NCBI GenBank assembly: GCA_050011095.1
Contig: JBEKJU010000225.1
Coordinates: 1-8,280, forward strand
Length of the DNA: 8,280 nt
Direction: 5' to 3'
Source of the DNA: JBEKJU01 sp050011095
Lineage (GTDB): Bacteria; Desulfobacterota; Syntrophorhabdia; Syntrophorhabdales; WCHB1-27
Below, piece after piece: positions 6,004 through 8,280 of this stretch. The first letter of the stretch is position 1; each line of letters starts with the position of its first letter. A model generated the notes under the pieces. That model searched no databases. It was given only the letters and a program-made list of their open reading frames with translations, and was not told the DNA's origin. Both the position numbers and the translations under genes were made by a program.

Positions 6004-6090
6004 TTATAAATCGACTCTCACGGTGCCCATAAATTACGTCATCAACTTATAAGATCAGTGAGGTTGTCGATTTATAAGTTATATATCGAC
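6004..6090. repeat. 12 bp inverted repeat pair and 25 bp near-palindrome at the end of the candidate rep gene
   Basis: TTATAAATCGAC lies at about 6004-6015 and its exact reverse complement GTCGATTTATAA at 6066-6077. The second arm begins a 25 bp palindrome (6066-6090) that is symmetrical except for one mismatched pair around a central base, with arms GTCGAT and ATCGAC. It covers the last codons and TAA of the minus-strand gene. The surrounding 5950-6090 is AT-rich. These look like sites for a dimeric DNA-binding protein near an origin. Confidence 0.6.
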
Positions 6091-7052
6091 TCCCACTCCT
6101 CGGCTAGGTCAAGAACGGCTTCGGGAAGCGAGGGTTGCTTCGCCTCGGGAACGGCTTTGCAGACGGCCATGAAGGTCGAGGCCAACTCGCGCTCGCTTTT
6201 TCCCTCATCCACACTCATCTTTCTTCGAGTCAGACCGGATTCGTTCAGCTCCTTGATCGCATTTCTTATCATCCGGTACCTTTGTACTGCTTCAGTCAGC
6301 CGCCCATCGTCACCCCTTACCGTGAAGTTCCGTAGCATCTCTTTCAGATACCAGGTCTCCTTCAAGAACCAAATCCTCTGACTCCCTCCCTTTCCATCAT
6401 CTTGCTTTCGGTAGTGGGACCAAAAGCCGATTGCGTAAATCTTCCGGCCGCGCGGCCCGTCCTTCCCCAGCTCCTTCAGTATGTCCATGTCTACAAACCG
6501 ATTCACGTACAGCCGCAGGGCTTGCTCTTTTATACCCAGGATGGCGGCCATGTGGGCATAATCGGGCATGATGAGGACATACTCGTTTTCTTTGCTCCCC
6601 CTGGCGTACTCGCCCAACCCTCGTCTATCCGCGAGCCTGGAACCTTCGTCATGCGTCATCGTGTGGCCTTTGAGATGATCGAGCACCTCGTGGAAAAGGG
6701 TGTTCTCCAACGCCTTCCTTATGGCGGCCTGTTGCATCCATTTAGGAGCCTTCCGATCCTTCTTGACCCGTAGCTCCGCTTTGTAGTTGTCCTCCAGGTG
6801 TTTGAGGAACTTCAAAACCTGCTTCTTGTGGTCCTGCACCACCGCTGCTCTCGCGGCGAAGCGCCTTTGCCCATAGTATGCTTTCGCCGCCTCATCCTCG
6901 GCGCTCACCTGTTCCTTGTCCGCCACTGGCTTCTCGGCCTTGTCTATGTCCTCTTCAAGGAAGCGAATCAGGTCGTCGAGAAGAGACGGGGGTTGTACTG
7001 TCTTGGGTGACTCAGTGGTCTGGCTATTCTGTTGATACTCGGTACTCGCCAT
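6072..7052 (-). CDS. Winged-helix-like protein, candidate plasmid replication initiator (326 aa)
   Basis: Not recognised as a named family. The reading frame is clean, begins at an ATG with a GGGAGGCG ribosome-binding site, and its composition is that of a soluble, highly charged protein. Residues 1-55 are polar and acidic, probably disordered. Residues 60-130 are helical and basic (KKDRKAPKWMQQAAIRKAL). Residues 158-210 run from YVLIMPDYAHMAAILG to GRKIYAIGFW, with a helix-turn-helix-like AAILGIKEQALRLYVNR and a possible beta wing, as in replication initiators and DnaD-like proteins. The C-terminus (250-326) is helical. No catalytic motif, signal peptide or membrane segment is seen. Downstream direct repeats (5796-5865), a palindrome over the stop codon, and operator-like sites upstream are what an autoregulated Rep gene would have; this context is the main argument. 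A transcription regulator remains possible. Confidence 0.8.
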   Translation of the reverse strand: MASTEYQQNSQTTESPKTVQPPSLLDDLIRFLEEDIDKAEKPVADKEQVSAEDEAAKAYYGQRRFAARAAVVQDHKKQVLKFLKHLEDNYKAELRVKKDRKAPKWMQQAAIRKALENTLFHEVLDHLKGHTMTHDEGSRLADRRGLGEYARGSKENEYVLIMPDYAHMAAILGIKEQALRLYVNRFVDMDILKELGKDGPRGRKIYAIGFWSHYRKQDDGKGGSQRIWFLKETWYLKEMLRNFTVRGDDGRLTEAVQRYRMIRNAIKELNESGLTRRKMSVDEGKSERELASTFMAVCKAVPEAKQPSLPEAVLDLAEEWESIYNL

Positions 7053-7083
7053 TTTTCGCCTCCCGCAAGGCTACTTCTGGACT

Positions 7084-7109
7084 GGGGCGGGAATGCAGGT
7101 TCCCGCCCC
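7084..7109. promoter_or_regulatory. Strong 10 bp hairpin in the leader of the candidate rep gene
   Basis: GGGGCGGGAA, six-base loop TGCAGG, TTCCCGCCCC, then TTT on the plus strand. It lies about 30 bp upstream of the ATG at 7052. For the minus-strand gene it is a leader hairpin that could attenuate expression; read on the plus strand it resembles a weak terminator, although no plus-strand gene ends here. Confidence 0.55.
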
Positions 7110-7141
7110 TTTACCCCTCGGCCAAGGAGTGTCCAGATCGC

Positions 7142-7157
7142 TCTATAACATTATAGA
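7142..7157 (-). promoter_or_regulatory. Candidate rep promoter -10 within a palindromic operator
   Basis: TCTATAA-CA-TTATAGA is a perfect inverted repeat. On the minus strand it contains TATAAT (7150-7155), a consensus -10 about 100 bp upstream of the ATG at 7052. A clear -35 is not visible (TAGAGT/CTAGAG at the expected distance). Overlap of the symmetry with the -10 suggests repression by a dimer, perhaps the gene product itself. Confidence 0.5.
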
Positions 7158-7283
7158 CGTTTTCGGCGGAACTCTAGCGGTTTCTCCCAGACCCATCACC
7201 ATGGTGCTCTATCACTCGCCGCCTGTTTCCGCCAAGCGTTAAGGAGGGGCGTAGCTAAAGCCTTCCCCTTCCGTTCCCTGTCT

Positions 7284-7309
7284 AAAATCGACGTCTATAT
7301 CGTCGTTTT
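7284..7309. promoter_or_regulatory. Second symmetrical site related to the 7142-7166 region
   Basis: CGACG (7289-7293) and CGTCG (7301-7305) flank TCTATAT, and AAAA/TTTT extend the symmetry imperfectly. The following CGTTTTCGG (7304-7312) is identical to 7158-7166 beside the other palindrome, and TCTATA precedes both. This may be a duplicated operator for the same regulator. Confidence 0.4.
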
Positions 7310-7318
7310 CGGGAAAAG

Positions 7319-7428
7319 AAGAGCAGGAAGAGGGACGGTAGCTTATCCCTTAGGAATATGAATGGCACAGAACGCGACGCGCTAACTCCTGCTCTTTGAG
7401 CCCGTTCACTGCCGCCCTGTCCGGGCTC
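7319..7428 (-). ncRNA. Candidate structured RNA or regulatory leader
   Basis: Two stems lie in series on the minus strand. GAGCCCG/CGGGCTC (7422-7428 with 7398-7404) is followed immediately by AAGAGCAGGA/TCCTGCTCTT (arms at 7387-7396 and 7319-7328), enclosing about 58 bases. The second arm runs into CTTTT, as at an intrinsic terminator of a minus-strand transcript. No coding frame explains the region. It could be a small RNA, an attenuator ahead of the gene at 6072-7052, or an origin structure. Folding energy was not computed. Confidence 0.35.
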
Positions 7429-7722
7429 CTTGGCCGTCAGCTTGTTCCTTCGTAATCTTCAAGAAAAGGTGATTCTCCAATGCAAGGGCTACACCTTGCT
7501 ATTTGTGATTTTGCCTGCGTCGCAATTTCTGAGGACAAGCATCCTAAGGACTTTAGTTTACCTTTCCGTCTCTCTTCCCGGACGCGACCGGCGTCAAAGA
7601 CATCCCGCAACGACTACACTAAGCATATTTTGAATTGCATTTCAACAACTATATATGGTATCGTTATACAGATAGGCCACAACATATAGCATTTCTACGC
7701 AAGACTCTTTGAGGAGAATGTA
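7429..7722. other. Intergenic region upstream of the truncated nucleotidyltransferase
   Basis: No convincing gene is seen; two overlapping plus-strand frames (7430-7633 and 7480-7689) look like chance, although the second has an AAGGTGA before its ATG. The section 7620-7690 is AT-rich and probably holds the promoter of the downstream gene. A weak pair is TTGAAT (7630-7635) and TATATG (7652-7657) with 16 bp spacing. Confidence 0.3.
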
Positions 7723-8166
7723 ATGAACGAAGCGGTAAACTGGTTCTTTACGGAGCTGGCGGGAAAGTCCATCGAAAACGCATTTTCAACTTTCTTGGAG
7801 AGAAATATCAACATTTCCAGAGGGATACGCTCCACCGCGAGTATCAGCCACAATCGTCTCAGGGACTTCATAGCCGATGAGAACGGCAGGGACTGGACCT
7901 TTCCGGCGGTACTCTCGATTCTCGACAGAGACTATTTGGGCGGCTCGTTCGCGCGACACACGAAGGTATGGCCCCTCGATGATATCGACATATACATACC
8001 CCTCGACGGGTGCGGCCTCGTTTACCGGGAGTGGGGAATCGTCCAGCCGGTCACCGTCGCCACCGACAAAGGACTGCTTTGGAATCCCCTCCTGGGCGAG
8101 AGGTGGACGAAGGGGGAGTATATTTCCTCAGATAAGCTCGTATCAGGATTTGCAAAAGTCTGGTAG
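7723..8166 (+). pseudogene. CD-NTase-like nucleotidyltransferase, truncated by an insertion sequence (N-terminal 147 residues)
   Basis: Start of a polymerase-beta-fold nucleotidyltransferase. GGSFARHTKVWPLDDIDIYI (73-92) holds the G-S helix motif and the metal-binding pair D87/D89, in the pattern GSxxRxTxxxPxxDID seen in CBASS-type cyclic-nucleotide synthases and relatives. The preceding SRGIRSTASISHNRLRDFI fits their N-terminal helix. Such enzymes run to about 300 residues; here translation stops after GFAKVW, where the TGG-TAG belongs to what looks like an IS end, so the third catalytic acid and the C-terminal half are missing. ATG at 7723 has a good GAGGAG site (7711-7716). If intact elsewhere, the enzyme would make a nucleotide second messenger on phage infection and activate a neighbouring effector; no effector is visible here. 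Other polymerase-beta families cannot be excluded. Confidence 0.75.
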
Positions 8167-8280
8167 TGTCAAGCCTTTTGTGTGAGTTTGTAGAGCGGTA
8201 AATTGGGCCGTACCTTTCCTACCTTTGTTGTCCTCCAGCTCAGCTCCATTTTCAGTGAGATAAACGCAAGGAGTCGGTAA
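8160..8280 (-). mobile_element. End of an insertion sequence with transposase C-terminus (partial)
   Basis: Coding similarity to the nucleotidyltransferase ends abruptly near 8160. The sequence TAGTGTCAAGCCTTTTGTGT begins there and resembles IS ends of the IS256 type, whose termini often carry GTGTCA and TTTTGTGT. On the minus strand an open frame enters at the window edge and ends at a TGA (8169-8171) inside this putative terminal repeat: MELSWRTTKVGKVRPNLPLY then KLTQKA. Such a stop inside the end of an element is common for transposases. The family is not certain from 37 codons. Confidence 0.45.

Noticed and set aside
5768..6004. 78-codon minus-strand frame with LTVVNVLTVVNVLTDV
   Set aside because: The amino-acid repeat is only the translation of the iteron-like DNA repeats.
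7197..7206. CACCATGGTG palindrome, similar to the inner repeat of the IS110 leader (5374-5405)
   Set aside because: Only ten bases match and no flanking similarity to the IS110 region exists; taken as coincidence.
7480..7689. 69-codon plus-strand frame beginning MQGLHLAICDF
   Set aside because: It has a possible AAGGTGA site, but no recognisable motif, and overlaps another frame and the AT-rich promoter region; not supported as a gene.

Overview
The window looks like a mobile-element-rich stretch of a Gram-negative, moderately GC-rich bacterial genome or plasmid. The periplasmic-type solute-binding protein has a Sec-like signal peptide without a lipobox cysteine, which fits a diderm. A Desulfobacterota-like host would suit the style of the IS110 protein, but that is an impression and not a determination.

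Left end (1-1274, minus strand): two translationally coupled genes of an osmoprotectant (glycine betaine/choline type) ABC importer. These are an ATPase without the usual C-terminal CBS domains and the first 165 residues of the binding protein, which runs off the window. About 700 bp without a convincing gene follows (1275-1989).

Centre-left (1990-4025, minus strand): an apparently complete group II intron. It has a GUGUG 5' end, a reverse transcriptase/maturase without an endonuclease domain, domain V directly after the maturase stop codon, and domain VI with a bulged branch-point A, ending in GAC. A six-base EBS1/IBS1 pairing supports the 5' boundary. Removing the intron would join two short open stretches.

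Centre (about 4026-5650): an IS110-family transposase on the minus strand with flanking non-coding DNA, where a bridge RNA is expected for this family. The third and fourth acidic positions of the DEDD centre read D-R-R-S, so the enzyme may be inactive. Its ribosome-binding site lies in one arm of a nested hairpin. A C-terminal scrap of an IS3-type transposase sits just beyond it.

Centre-right (about 5730-7400): a candidate replication module. It contains a 326-codon minus-strand gene with a winged-helix-like middle, four 17-18 bp direct repeats resembling iterons downstream, a 25 bp near-palindrome over its stop codon with a 12 bp partner 50 bp away, and palindromic promoter/operator-like sites and hairpins upstream. 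No replication protein family was recognised, so this reading rests on layout.

Right end (7723-8280, plus strand): a 147-codon 5' fragment of a nucleotidyltransferase resembling CD-NTases of anti-phage signalling systems (GGS...DID motif). It stops where what looks like an insertion-sequence end begins. The likely history is a defence/plasmid island degraded by a group II intron, IS110, IS3 and a further IS.
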